Shown: piece by piece, positions 56,786-64,000 of the stretch
Position numbering within the stretch: position 1 is the first letter of the stretch
Layout: every line of letters starts with the position of its first letter
Source: Allomuricauda sp.
GTDB taxonomy: Bacteria > Bacteroidota > Bacteroidia > Flavobacteriales > Flavobacteriaceae
Direction: 5' to 3'
DNA: 64,000 bases
Assembly (NCBI GenBank): GCA_003712125.1
Contig: RHLF01000002.1
Span: 372,001-436,000, forward strand
The notes under the pieces: generated by a model
Databases searched by the model: none
Seen by the model: only the letters and a program-made list of their open reading frames with translations
What the model was told of the DNA's origin: nothing
Program-made: the position numbers and the translations under genes

Positions 56786-58774
56786 CTATTCTTCCTCAGC
56801 GCTTGGTGAATTTTCCTTTTCAGCAGCGGCTTTGTTCCGCTTGTTTTCCATCACATTGAGTTTTTGTAATTTGGCATTCCAAGTCTCGAGGGAAGCTTTG
56901 TGCCGGTCGATGTTCTTTATTACCTCTTGCACCACAGGATTGTCTTCGGAGGCGCTGGAGAAAAATTGGAGGTTGTTTTCCAACTGGCGAATCTCATCTT
57001 GGCTTTCGTTGATTTTACGTCGTATAAAGGTCCGTTCATTTCGTATGGCCCGATTATCGTCACCACTGGCCAATTGCTGTATTTTATTTCCGTATTTCAA
57101 CAATTCAGCCTCTTGTCGGCTTACCCCTAATTTTTTTAACAAGGCATCAATAATTTTATTGAACTTGCCATTAATGTGCCGTTTGTTATGCGGAATACGA
57201 CCATAGCCCCGCCATTCTTCAACAAAGGCCTTCACCGTTTCCAAATCCTTTTTGGTATTATCGGTCAACTGAAATGCCTTTAGGCGTTCCAAACAGGCAT
57301 TCTTTTTTTCATAATTGTCATACTCCCCCTTTTGGGCCTGATTGCGCTGGGCATGCAAACGGTTAAAATAGTGGTTGCAGGCCTCTTTGAATTCTTGCCA
57401 AATCTTATCGGAGTATTTTCGGGGTACATGCCCTATTTTTTTCCATTCGGCTTGAATGCGCTTCATTTCTGGCGTGGCCATATCATAGTCCTCACTGTCT
57501 TTTAGTGCGAGTGCCATACCCAATAAGGCCTTTTTCTTTTCCAGATTTTCGTGCTGTTCTTTTTTAAGGTTTTTATAGAAGGCGTTTTTGTTGCGATTGA
57601 ATGCCCGAACGGCCTCTTTGAAGGCTGCCCAAGTAGGTTCATTGTCTTTCTGGGGCACCTTCCCAGCTTTGAAAAACTGATCTCTAAGTGCTTCTACTTC
57701 TTTGATCTGTTGCTGAATGGCCTTATGGTTTTGAGCTGCAGTGCTTGAAACCGAAATTATGGCGGCTATGATCTCTTTCTTTTTTTCGAGGTTCTGTTCG
57801 TAATGCTTGTCCAGTTCCTTGTAGTATTCTTGGCGACGCTGATGCATGGCCTTGGTAGCATTGCTAAAACGTTCCCATATTTCTTCACGTTGCTCTTTTG
57901 CAACAGGACCAATATCTTCTTTCCATATTTTATGGAGTGTCTGCAGTTCGCGAAATGCCTTACCTAAATCAGTTTCTTTGGCCAAGCCCTCTGCACGTTC
58001 AACCAATTTCAGTTTTTCTTCAAGATTGTGCTTGAAATCAAGGTCCCTGAGTTCTCTATTTAGATGTAAAAAGTCATAAAAAATCTCGACATGGTGATGG
58101 TAGGTGCGCCATACATCGTTGTAATTGCTTCGAGGTACCGGACCAGCATTTCGCCATTTGCCCTGTAATTCCTTGAAATTTTTATAGGTGGTGTTCATGT
58201 CTTCTTCGACATTGACCAATCCTTTAAGCTCTTCGATAATCTCCAAGCGATTGTCAAGGTTTTGCTTTAGGGTCTTTTCAAGGTTTTTATAATACGAATC
58301 TCGTTTTTCACGGTATTCTGAATACACCTCATTAAACTGTCGCTTGGTTACGGAATTGTATCTGAAGTCAACTTCATTGCCACCGTTGGCAACGAATTCT
58401 TCTTTTTTGTGCTCTAAAAATTCTTGGAATTTAAGGTCGAATTCATGTTTGATACCATTTACATGCTTGTTAATGGCCTGAACTTTCTCATTTTTTACCA
58501 GTCGCTGCAGTTCACCAACCAGGTTCTCCATAGACATGGAGTGGTAATCCAAAAAGGGGATATGGTGCCGCTTTTCGTTTTCCTCGTCTTCGGCATCCTC
58601 GGCATTGGATTCGTCAATTTCTTCCTGTACATCTTCTTTAACCTCCTCAGCTTGAGGTTCGACTACAGTATCTTGCTTGGTTTCTTTGGTCTCTTCTTCG
58701 TTGTTTTCAGGAGTTTCTGACGTATGTTTTTCTTCTCCTACAGTTTCCTGTAGTTTGTGCTCTTTTTCATCCAT
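56786..58774 (-). CDS. DUF349 domain-containing protein
   Basis: This 662-residue protein has an acidic, disordered N-terminus (about 1-70, rich in Glu) followed by repeated DUF349 helical modules. Examples of the repeated element are LQGKWRNAGPVPRSNYNDVW, LHKIWKEDIGPVAKEQREEI, and WKKIGHVPRKYSDKIWQEF. About five or six copies are visible, ending in a C-terminal coiled coil. There is no signal peptide or membrane helix. In Bacteroidota it is widespread but its function is unknown; some DUF349 proteins act in DNA- or RNA-related roles. A -7 box lies at 58846-58853. Confidence 0.9.
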   Translation of the reverse strand: MDEKEHKLQETVGEEKHTSETPENNEEETKETKQDTVVEPQAEEVKEDVQEEIDESNAEDAEDEENEKRHHIPFLDYHSMSMENLVGELQRLVKNEKVQAINKHVNGIKHEFDLKFQEFLEHKKEEFVANGGNEVDFRYNSVTKRQFNEVYSEYREKRDSYYKNLEKTLKQNLDNRLEIIEELKGLVNVEEDMNTTYKNFKELQGKWRNAGPVPRSNYNDVWRTYHHHVEIFYDFLHLNRELRDLDFKHNLEEKLKLVERAEGLAKETDLGKAFRELQTLHKIWKEDIGPVAKEQREEIWERFSNATKAMHQRRQEYYKELDKHYEQNLEKKKEIIAAIISVSSTAAQNHKAIQQQIKEVEALRDQFFKAGKVPQKDNEPTWAAFKEAVRAFNRNKNAFYKNLKKEQHENLEKKKALLGMALALKDSEDYDMATPEMKRIQAEWKKIGHVPRKYSDKIWQEFKEACNHYFNRLHAQRNQAQKGEYDNYEKKNACLERLKAFQLTDNTKKDLETVKAFVEEWRGYGRIPHNKRHINGKFNKIIDALLKKLGVSRQEAELLKYGNKIQQLASGDDNRAIRNERTFIRRKINESQDEIRQLENNLQFFSSASEDNPVVQEVIKNIDRHKASLETWNAKLQKLNVMENKRNKAAAEKENSPSAEEE

Positions 58775-58845
58775 CCTTGTTTATTTACTGGTACGGTTTA
58801 GGCGATGGCATTCTAGGGTAAGTTACTAACTATACCTACCACAGG

Positions 58846-58853
58846 CAAAAATA
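58846..58853 (-). promoter_or_regulatory. Probable -7 promoter element for the DUF349 gene
   Basis: On the minus strand it reads TATTTTTG, an exact TAnnTTTG match, giving a leader of about 65 bases before the ATG at 58774. Confidence 0.4.
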
Positions 58854-58878
58854 ATTGATCTTCTTTTACCAGTGAAAG

Positions 58879-59628
58879 CTAGGTATTCCAGATTTCCCAT
58901 GATTTTTCGGCTTGGAGCTCTAACATTTCCAACCCATTTTTTATGGTACACCCTCGGTTCTCACCCTCCAATAAAAAGGCGCTTTTTTTCGGGTTGTAAA
59001 TGAGGTCGTACAGTAGATGTTGTGAACCCAAGTATGCATAGGGCAAGTCGGGTTTTGCACATATATTGGGATGTGTGCCCAAGGGCGTGCAATTTACGAT
59101 GAGCTGATGGTTGGCCAGGGTTTCGGCACTAAGCTCGGCATATTGGAATCCTTTTTCAATTTTTCTTCTTGACACATAGCTTGCATGAACGCCCATTTCA
59201 TTCAGCACGTGAAGTACCGCCTTTGAAGCCCCGCCGGTTCCTAGAATTAAGGCATTTTTAGGCAGTTCTCCTAACAAGGGTTGTAAAGAGTGCTTAAAAC
59301 CATAAGCATCGGTATTGTACCCAATTAGGCCCTTTTTGGTAAATTTTATGGTGTTTACGGCGCCAATGGCCTTGGCAACTGGGTCTAAATCGTCTAAAAA
59401 GGGAATAATTTCTTGTTTGTAGGGAATGGTGACGTTCAGCCCCTTGATGTTCGCGGTAGCCAAAAGTTTGGGAAAATCGGAACTATTAGCCAAATCAAAA
59501 TTTTCATAGCTGCAGTTGTCTAGGCCCAACGCTTCAAATTTTTCGGAAAAATAGCCTCTCGAAAAAGAATAGGCGATATTCTTACCGATTAGCCCGTATC
59601 TGTTTTCTTTCCAATCTGTTTTTTCCAT
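58879..59628 (-). CDS. aroE: Shikimate dehydrogenase
   Basis: AroE reduces 3-dehydroshikimate to shikimate with NADPH, step four of aromatic amino acid synthesis. The 249-residue protein has the shikimate-binding AYSFSRGYF, the catalytic lysine in NVTIPYKQEI, NTIKFTKKGLIGYNTDAYGF, and the NADP-binding GTGGASKA. ATG 59628 (MEKTDWKENRYGLIGK) is chosen; it lies inside the end of the upstream DUF368 gene, so the two overlap by 47 bases. Starting later would lose the conserved GLIGK strand. It is the last gene of the TPR/DUF368/DUF368/aroE set. Confidence 0.93.
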   Translation of the reverse strand: MEKTDWKENRYGLIGKNIAYSFSRGYFSEKFEALGLDNCSYENFDLANSSDFPKLLATANIKGLNVTIPYKQEIIPFLDDLDPVAKAIGAVNTIKFTKKGLIGYNTDAYGFKHSLQPLLGELPKNALILGTGGASKAVLHVLNEMGVHASYVSRRKIEKGFQYAELSAETLANHQLIVNCTPLGTHPNICAKPDLPYAYLGSQHLLYDLIYNPKKSAFLLEGENRGCTIKNGLEMLELQAEKSWEIWNT

Positions 59629-60619
59629 ACCAGTCAAGCGATAATAGCACAAAAACCCCAAAAATCACAAAAAAGATGGCTCCCCAGGTCTCCATGGCCC
59701 AAATATCGGGCCAGTACCGTTGGTAGTTTTGAACGATTTGATCACCGTTCGAATCCAACAAAAACTGCCCCATGTCATCCGTTTTATATAAGGTGCGTTT
59801 CCAAGGCCATAGCACCCCAAGTGAACCTGTAATAAAACCAATGATGACAGCGGTAGAAATGGCCTTATACCGTTTCAGTAAAAATCCCAATAAATGCGAT
59901 AGGGTAACCAAGCCGGTTGCGGACCCCAAAGTGAACACTGCTAATATTTTTAGGGTATCCATGCGTTTCGCATTGTACACAAAATCAAAATCTCCCTGCA
60001 AAATATCGGCAAAGGTTTTATACAGCGCATTTACCGAATCAACCAAAAGCAAAACGTAGTTGCCAAGTAGGATGAGAATGAAGGAACCCGATAGTCCGGG
60101 CAAGGTCATTCCGGAAACGCTAATAATGCCACAAAAAAAGATAAAAATAAGGTTGTCATTTTCTCGGGCCGGACTTAAAAAGCTTATTGAAATGCCCACC
60201 ACTAAACCAATCAGCCCATACATAATGGTCTTTTTGTTCCAATGGTTGTAATCTTTTGAGATGTAGTAAATCGATCCCAAGATCATACCGAAAAAGGCAG
60301 CCCACACAAACAGTTCCTTTCGCTCCAAAAAGTAGTCCAATAAACGGGAAACACTAAAATAACTGACCAGCATCCCCAGTATCAAAAGCACCAAGAACTC
60401 TCCATTGGTATAGCGGTAAAAACTTTTAAAACGGCCGTTGAAGAGCAGTTTGAAGGCCTTACCATTAACTTTTTGAAGGGAGTAGATAAATTCTTCGTAA
60501 AACCCTCCGACGAAGGCCACAATGCCACCAGAGACCCCAGGCACCTTATTGGCGGCACCCATGAAAAGTCCTTTAATGACAAGATAAATCTTGTCCCATA
60601 ATGTTCTGGATCTATGCAT
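59582..60619 (-). CDS. DUF368 membrane protein, copy 2
   Basis: This 345-residue polytopic protein has the DUF368 signature VIKGLFMGAANKVPGVSGGI, FVGGFYEEF, and a repeated second-half motif LPGLSGSFILILLGNYVLLL. About nine hydrophobic helices are present. Recent work on DUF368-type proteins links some of them to undecaprenyl-phosphate translocation; whether this member does so is inference. It follows its paralogue (60635-61552) by 15 bases, and its end overlaps the aroE start region by 47 bases. Confidence 0.88.
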   Translation of the reverse strand: MHRSRTLWDKIYLVIKGLFMGAANKVPGVSGGIVAFVGGFYEEFIYSLQKVNGKAFKLLFNGRFKSFYRYTNGEFLVLLILGMLVSYFSVSRLLDYFLERKELFVWAAFFGMILGSIYYISKDYNHWNKKTIMYGLIGLVVGISISFLSPARENDNLIFIFFCGIISVSGMTLPGLSGSFILILLGNYVLLLVDSVNALYKTFADILQGDFDFVYNAKRMDTLKILAVFTLGSATGLVTLSHLLGFLLKRYKAISTAVIIGFITGSLGVLWPWKRTLYKTDDMGQFLLDSNGDQIVQNYQRYWPDIWAMETWGAIFFVIFGVFVLLSLDWYGKNRLERKQIRANR

Positions 60620-60634
60620 AGAAAATAATTCGGC

Positions 60635-61552
60635 CTATTTTTTAGCGGCCAATCTTTCGAGGATAAAAATAAGCGAAAAACCAAAGATGGCTAAGGCAAT
60701 CGCAGGCAATAATTGAGGGTCGCCCTCAAAGGCATTGGGTAAAATACTCTGTTCCTTAATCGGGATGGTCTTTTCATCAAAAACCTTGGTCTCCAACACC
60801 TTTTTCCATGGCCAAATTTTGTTCAGTGAGCCCAAAATAAATCCTGTTAATAGTGCCAAGGTGACATTTCGGTAGTTTTTGAACATCCATTTCAACAATC
60901 GTGCGAAACTCAAAAGACCGAAAATGGCTCCGAGCGCCACAACGGCCACCGTAATTAAATTACGCTCGTGTACAGCGTCTAAAATTGTTTTGTACGAACC
61001 GAGCAATACCAATATAAAAGCACCTGATATGCCAGGTAATATCATGGCGCATACGGCCAATGCTCCTGAAAGAAAGAGGTAGGGAAGACTGTCTATATTC
61101 TCGCTCGCCGGTAATTTAGTCACCCAAAAGGCAATAGCGGCGCCTAAAACGAAAAAGAAAATAACTTGAAGGTTCCATTTTTTGATTTCCTTTCCTACAA
61201 AAAATATACTTGCCGCGACGAGGCCAAAGAAAAATGACCATAATAAAATGGGGTGGTTTTCAAGCAACCAACTTACAAAAGTGGCCAATGAAAATAGGCT
61301 GATGAAGATGCCAAGAAAGAGTGCCACCAGAAAATTGCCATTCAATTGTTTCCAAAAAGCATTGAAACCTTCTTTTCTCCAAGTGGGAATCAAAGACAAA
61401 TTGATATTGTTAATTGACGAAATCAGCTCTTCATAGATACCAGAGATAAACGCAATTGTACCCCCTGACACACCGGGAACCACATCTGCCGCCCCCATGG
61501 CCATACCCTTGAGTGTTATGATGATATAATCTACGAGCTTTCTTGCTGCCAA
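60635..61552 (-). CDS. DUF368 membrane protein, copy 1
   Basis: This 305-residue polytopic protein is paralogous to the next gene, with TLKGMAMGAADVVPGVSGGT, FISGIYEELISS, and LPGISGAFILVLLGSYKTIL. About nine hydrophobic helices are visible. The two inverted GVSGG-type and GISGA-type motifs mark the family and probably line a lipid-handling path. Undecaprenyl-phosphate recycling is a possible role from family knowledge. It lies 24 bases after the TPR gene. The C-terminus (IFILERLAAKK) is short and basic. Confidence 0.88.
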   Translation of the reverse strand: MAARKLVDYIIITLKGMAMGAADVVPGVSGGTIAFISGIYEELISSINNINLSLIPTWRKEGFNAFWKQLNGNFLVALFLGIFISLFSLATFVSWLLENHPILLWSFFFGLVAASIFFVGKEIKKWNLQVIFFFVLGAAIAFWVTKLPASENIDSLPYLFLSGALAVCAMILPGISGAFILVLLGSYKTILDAVHERNLITVAVVALGAIFGLLSFARLLKWMFKNYRNVTLALLTGFILGSLNKIWPWKKVLETKVFDEKTIPIKEQSILPNAFEGDPQLLPAIALAIFGFSLIFILERLAAKK

Positions 61553-61576
61553 AATAAATTCGGTTTGGTAATAGTG

Positions 61577-62977
61577 TTAGGTGGACGCCTTTTTATTCTC
61601 AGAAAAAACTTCGATGACCATCGGTGTTTTTCCCAATTCGGGAAATTCTTTTTTAAACATGGCTTTTGATTTCACATCAAGCTGAACGGCATGTTTCAAT
61701 TTTTGTCTTGCTGTGGTGGCATCTCCATTTTTAAGGCAAATGCCTGCATGTAAATAATTCAGTTTGGCGCTTTCTGGGTAAAATTCCAAACCTTGCAGAA
61801 GCACTTGATTCGCCGATTCAAAATCGGTCAGCACTTTTAAGGTTTGCGCCCATTCATACCAAGTCTCCAATTCATAGTTGCCAGAATCTACGGCTTGCTT
61901 AAAAGCAAAATCAGCCTCATCATAGTTTCCAAGCCCTACATAAATTTTAGCACACCGTATCCAATACATTGGATTTTCACCATCAATGTTAATGGCTTTG
62001 TTGATATACTTCAAGGCCTTTTTAAGGTTTTTCTGGCGAAAGTAAAAATCGGTAATTGCAATCCAACCTTTGTCCAGCAAGGGGTCTTCATGCACCGTAT
62101 TGTAATAATAGTGCTTGGCCAAATCAAAATTTTTCAGCTTTTCGTGGCATTTACCGATGCGCAAATAGGCGTGTGAGGTGGGATCGTCGATGGTGATGGT
62201 GGTTTCGTAATTTTCGATGGCTTCGTTATATCGACCCAGACTTTCCAACACTTTGCCTTTTTCAAAGTACGCTCCAATAAAAGTGTCATCAGAAATAATG
62301 GCAAAGTCGAAAGCTGTTAAGGCTTCTTTGTGCATTTCTATCGACAGATACATTTTACCCAATTGGTGCCATGCTACCTGGCAGTACGGATTGCGTTCCA
62401 AATATTCATTCAAGTAATGGATGGCTCCATCAAAATCTTCCAAAAATTCAAAACAATATACCACGTTGTAAAGCGATGAATAGTCCGCATCATCAAAATC
62501 TATACAACGCATAAAACTGTGCTTGGCCTTTTCATAGTTGTCCATAAAAAGGTATTCCATTCCCAAAAGGGAATGAATGTCAAAGCTGTCTTCGGAAAGA
62601 CTTAGGGCCTCCAATAAGAGATCGATAGCTCCTTGATGATTGTCTTGCTTTGATTGAATATTGGCTCTTTGAATGTAGATTTCTTCATTAAAGCAATCAA
62701 TATTTTGCAACTGATCAAGAATCTGTTCGGCCTCTTCGTAATTGTCTTCAAAAACAAGCACTTCCACCCGTAGTAACTTCAATTCCTGTGAATTGGGGTG
62801 TTGTTCCAAACCAAACTGAATTGCCTTTTTGCCCAAGGCAATCTTTCCCATATTCAGGTAGTAGTGTATAATTTCCTCAAAGTCCTCCGCATCGAAAAAA
62901 TAGACATCATCTGTCTTTAACATCGATTCGAATTTTTTAATGGAATTATCTGAATATTCGTTAGGTTCTAACGCCAT
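61577..62977 (-). CDS. Tetratricopeptide repeat protein
   Basis: This 466-residue protein consists mostly of TPR units in series; examples are AFDFAIISDDTFIGAYFEKG, YLRIGKCHEKLKNFDLAKHY and WIRCAKIYVGLGNYDEADFA. The N-terminus is not a signal peptide, so the protein is cytoplasmic. TPR solenoids mediate protein interaction; no enzymatic domain is visible. It stands upstream of the two DUF368 genes and aroE, 24 bases from the first, and in Flavobacteria this order recurs. The partner is unknown. Confidence 0.88.
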   Translation of the reverse strand: MALEPNEYSDNSIKKFESMLKTDDVYFFDAEDFEEIIHYYLNMGKIALGKKAIQFGLEQHPNSQELKLLRVEVLVFEDNYEEAEQILDQLQNIDCFNEEIYIQRANIQSKQDNHQGAIDLLLEALSLSEDSFDIHSLLGMEYLFMDNYEKAKHSFMRCIDFDDADYSSLYNVVYCFEFLEDFDGAIHYLNEYLERNPYCQVAWHQLGKMYLSIEMHKEALTAFDFAIISDDTFIGAYFEKGKVLESLGRYNEAIENYETTITIDDPTSHAYLRIGKCHEKLKNFDLAKHYYYNTVHEDPLLDKGWIAITDFYFRQKNLKKALKYINKAINIDGENPMYWIRCAKIYVGLGNYDEADFAFKQAVDSGNYELETWYEWAQTLKVLTDFESANQVLLQGLEFYPESAKLNYLHAGICLKNGDATTARQKLKHAVQLDVKSKAMFKKEFPELGKTPMVIEVFSENKKAST

Positions 62978-63064
62978 AGGACCGGGTTTGGTTGTACTAT
63001 GGACTTAAAATTAGCTTTTTAAACGCCTCTTTAAAGTCCAGGATTTGGGTTTGTTATCAACAAT

Positions 63065-64000
63065 TTAGTTAACAGGAATATTAGTGCAACCCTCTAAAAT
63101 ACTGATGATTTGCTCACAGCCCTGCCTTATTTCATCCTCGCTAATAGTCAATGGTGGGGTGATGCGCACCGCTTTTGGCTCAAAAAGCAACCAAAAAAGA
63201 ATCAATCTGTTTTTAGCAGCCTGAAGCACCAATTCATTGGCTATTTCAGCATTCTGAAGTATGAGGGCCAACATTAGCCCTTTTCCTCTTATTTCAGTTA
63301 TCAAAGGATGTACCAAAAGGGAACGGAAGAGCTTTTCTTTTTGTAGGGTTTGTTCAATTAATTGGTTTTCAGTCAGTTCTTTAAGGGTAGCCAAACAAGC
63401 TGCCGCAATGACAGCGTTGCCGCCAAATGTGGTAATGTGACCCAGGCTTGGATTGTTTTGAAGGGTTTGCATCATCTTGTTCGAAGCTGTAAAGGCTCCA
63501 ACCGGTAGCCCTGAGGCCATTCCTTTACCCATAACCAAAATATCCGGGGTGCAATTGAAGTGTTCAAAGGCAAAAAGTTTGCCCGTTCTACCAAAACCCG
63601 GTTGTATTTCATCCAATATCAACAAGGTGCCAGTCTCATCACAGCGTTGTCTTAGGTGTTCAAGGTAATTTTCTTGCGGAACAAGGAAACCGGCGCCTCC
63701 CTGAATGGTCTCCAATACAACAGCAGCTGTTTTTTCCGTGATCTGCGTCAAGTCTTGCGCTTTATTAAAGTGTATGAACTTAACATCAGGTAGTAAGGGT
63801 CGGAAAGCACTCTTTCTTTCTTCAAAACCCATGAGGCTTAAACTGCCCATGGTATTGCCATGATAAGCATGATGGGCGGCAATAATTTCAGAGCGCTCCG
63901 TATACCTCCTCGCCAATTTTATGGCCCCCTCGATGGCCTCGGTTCCAGAATTGACCAAATAAGTGGTTTGTAATCTTTTTGGAAGTAGTGATGCCAATAA
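63065..64000 (-). CDS. Aminotransferase class III (5' end of gene outside window)
   Basis: About 311 C-terminal residues of a PLP-dependent class III aminotransferase are visible; the reading frame continues past 64000, so the start is missing. YLVNSGTEAIEGAIKLARRY is the substrate/PLP loop, LILDEIQPGFGRTGKLFAFE holds the PLP-binding Asp, and DILVMGKGMASGLPVGAFTA carries the active-site lysine. Members include acetylornithine, ornithine and 4-aminobutyrate transaminases; the exact substrate cannot be fixed without the N-terminus. The TPR gene follows 87 bases downstream. Confidence 0.9.
   Translation of the reverse strand, partial: LLASLLPKRLQTTYLVNSGTEAIEGAIKLARRYTERSEIIAAHHAYHGNTMGSLSLMGFEERKSAFRPLLPDVKFIHFNKAQDLTQITEKTAAVVLETIQGGAGFLVPQENYLEHLRQRCDETGTLLILDEIQPGFGRTGKLFAFEHFNCTPDILVMGKGMASGLPVGAFTASNKMMQTLQNNPSLGHITTFGGNAVIAAACLATLKELTENQLIEQTLQKEKLFRSLLVHPLITEIRGKGLMLALILQNAEIANELVLQAAKNRLILFWLLFEPKAVRITPPLTISEDEIRQGCEQIISILEGCTNIPVN

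Noticed and set aside
1-64000. tRNA genes, rRNA, CRISPR arrays, insertion sequences, integrase or phage genes
   Set aside because: No cloverleaf-like TTCRA motif with matching stems, no repeated spaced units and no transposase or integrase motifs were seen on reading both strands.

Overview
The window looks like ordinary chromosome from a marine-type member of the Flavobacteriaceae (Bacteroidota). This rests on protein families typical of that group (DUF5606, CCC-motif membrane proteins, a long SecA of about 1,120 residues, RNase Y next to ZapA, DUF349, paired DUF368 proteins), on several intergenic matches to the flavobacterial promoter pattern TTTG / TAnnTTTG, and on weak or absent Shine-Dalgarno sequences with several TTG/GTG starts. 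The genus cannot be fixed by reading alone. I see no prophage, insertion sequence, CRISPR array, rRNA or tRNA gene. No intergenic stretch reaches 300 bases; the longest (11311-11550 and 24628-24863) are described where relevant.

Layout. 1-6.9 kb: tRNA maintenance genes (cca, cut by the window edge; tsaC), an ATP-grasp protein and two GT2 glycosyltransferases, dapD, ruvX, def and a DUF5606 gene. 7.0-10.4 kb: a carbohydrate operon (esterase, SGNH hydrolase, GH20 hexosaminidase, DUF1059). 10.5-14.9 kb: membrane proteins, a CPBP protease, mazG and a MATE exporter. 14.9-18.9 kb: a polyprenyl-sugar/glycan module (PAP2, GT39, flippase-like protein, polyprenyl-phosphate GT2). 19.0-25.1 kb: meaB, an ECF sigma factor in an overlapping triad with a membrane protein and a coiled-coil adhesin-like protein, msrA, an M23 peptidase and twin tiny secreted proteins. 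25.1-35.2 kb: amidohydrolase and M14 peptidase, an orphan histidine kinase, secA with a structured leader, a DUF2795 gene and a cobalamin adenosyltransferase. 35.3-44.5 kb: an ABC-F ATPase, DUF4105, pssA, then the run kdsD-tatC-AhpD-like-lptB, and recQ. 44.5-52.7 kb: a small Cys-motif membrane trio, a Smr protein, a cysteine desulfurase and an operon of M23 peptidase, TonB receptor and periplasmic protein. 52.9-55.3 kb: zapB-like gene, zapA, a probable 6S-Flavo RNA and rny. 55.4-64 kb: two lipoproteins, DUF349, and a run of aminotransferase (cut by the edge), TPR protein, two DUF368 proteins and aroE.

Most of the window supports envelope construction (lptB, kdsD, pssA, tatC, secA, glycosyltransferases, M23 peptidases), translation and tRNA quality, and small-molecule housekeeping. 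The cobalamin adenosyltransferase and MeaB suggest a B12-dependent methylmalonyl-CoA mutase elsewhere in the genome. I did not find a clear new defence or mobile system. The best candidates for something undescribed are the sigma/membrane/coiled-coil triad (20177-22713), the twin secreted peptides with similar upstream DNA (24261-25106), and the alternative hairpins in the secA leader (33985-34065).
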